Positions 15,402-15,569 of a DNA stretch of 15,569 nt are shown piece by piece. The notes beneath the pieces were generated by a model. It made no database searches, was not told where the DNA came from, and saw only the letters and a program-made list of their open reading frames with translations. Numbering within the stretch: the first letter of the stretch is position 1; each line of letters begins with the position of its first letter. The DNA is from SLQH01 sp964612995 (GTDB taxonomy: Bacteria; Planctomycetota; UBA11346): assembly GCA_964612995.1 (NCBI GenBank), contig CAZTGE010000099.1, forward strand, positions 1 through 15,569, given 5' to 3'. Made by a program: the position numbers and the translations under genes.

Positions 15402-15542
15402 CCGAGAAGCGCTTCTCGGCGACAATGGCCCGCAGGGCCGCCGAGAACGCCAGCAAAGCTGGCGAGCGACGACAGAGGCGCGTGGGGGTACGCGGCGAAG
15501 CCGCGAGGGGGCAACGCCCCCTCTGCAAGGGGCAGCGCCCCC
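15402..15542. other. Array of six consecutive GC-rich hairpins downstream of the DHOD-like gene
   Basis: Successive stems are: a perfect 18-base palindrome at 15402-15419; GGCCC/GGGCC at 15427-15439; CGCCAGC/GCTGGCG with loop AAA at 15448-15464; CGCGGC/GCCGCG with loop GAA at 15491-15505; AGGGGGC/GCCCCCT with loop AAC at 15506-15522; and AGGGGC with GCCCCC(T) around loop AGC at about 15528-15542. The last two units are near-copies, sharing CGCCCCCTCTG. TTCTCGGC (15413-15420) can also pair with GCCGAGAA (15440-15447), which would break the first palindrome. No T-run follows any stem. The first could act as a transcription stop for the DHOD-like gene; the remainder looks like repetitive intergenic DNA. 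I see no gene in 15385-15569. Confidence 0.55.
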
Positions 15543-15569
15543 TCTGTAAACCGGAGCCCAGCCAGACCT

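Noticed and set aside
15402..15542. CRISPR array
   Set aside because: The repeated units are short hairpins of unequal length and spacing, with no regular spacers and no cas genes nearby.

Overview
This GC-rich window (roughly two-thirds G+C by eye) carries about eleven tightly packed protein genes, one tRNA gene and several structured intergenic stretches. It looks chromosomal: there is no integrase, transposase, CRISPR array or rRNA. The gene set combines oxygen and iron handling by a flavorubredoxin, a ferritin and a small rubredoxin with glycogen breakdown, the oxidative pentose phosphate pathway and PyrE. Together with the codon bias, this suggests a proteobacterium of low-oxygen habitats, possibly a purple sulfur bacterium or other Chromatiales member. 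That placement is an inference from gene content and not a sequence match.

Layout. 1-53 is a repeat copy. 183-4466 (+) is a very large bifunctional glycogen debranching enzyme (glucanotransferase plus amylo-1,6-glucosidase, like eukaryotic AGL). 4487-4825 (-) is a small NIF3/YqfO-like protein and 4923-7109 (-) a GH42 beta-galactosidase-family enzyme. 7162-7245 (-) is tRNA-Leu(CAA), separated from the GH42 gene by a perfect 12-bp hairpin. 7308-7988 (+) is pyrE. 9540-10055 (-) ferritin followed by 8045-9466 (-) flavorubredoxin form an apparent two-gene operon read leftward. 10056-10526 is a 471-bp intergenic region; it holds a candidate ferritin promoter, two opposed repeat copies and a hairpin leader. 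10527-12053 zwf and 12058-12732 pgl form a (+) operon. 12707-14020 (-) is a GT4 glycosyltransferase preceded by a small rubredoxin gene (14065-14229, -). 14401-15384 (+) is a dihydroorotate-dehydrogenase-like flavoprotein. 15385-15569 contains no gene but a string of GC-rich hairpins.

How the genes fit together. Debranching releases free glucose and exposes linear chains, which can feed glucose-6-phosphate to Zwf and Pgl, the first two steps making NADPH and 6-phosphogluconate. The ferritin/flavorubredoxin pair fits removal of O2 or NO together with storage of Fenton-active iron. PyrE and the DHOD-like protein both recall pyrimidine synthesis, but the latter has a changed active-site loop and may do something else.

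The most interesting signals are non-coding. A near-identical 53-bp repeat lies in the same orientation and about 120-130 bp upstream of both the debranching-enzyme and zwf starts. A two-stem hairpin immediately before zwf appears to bury its Shine-Dalgarno sequence.
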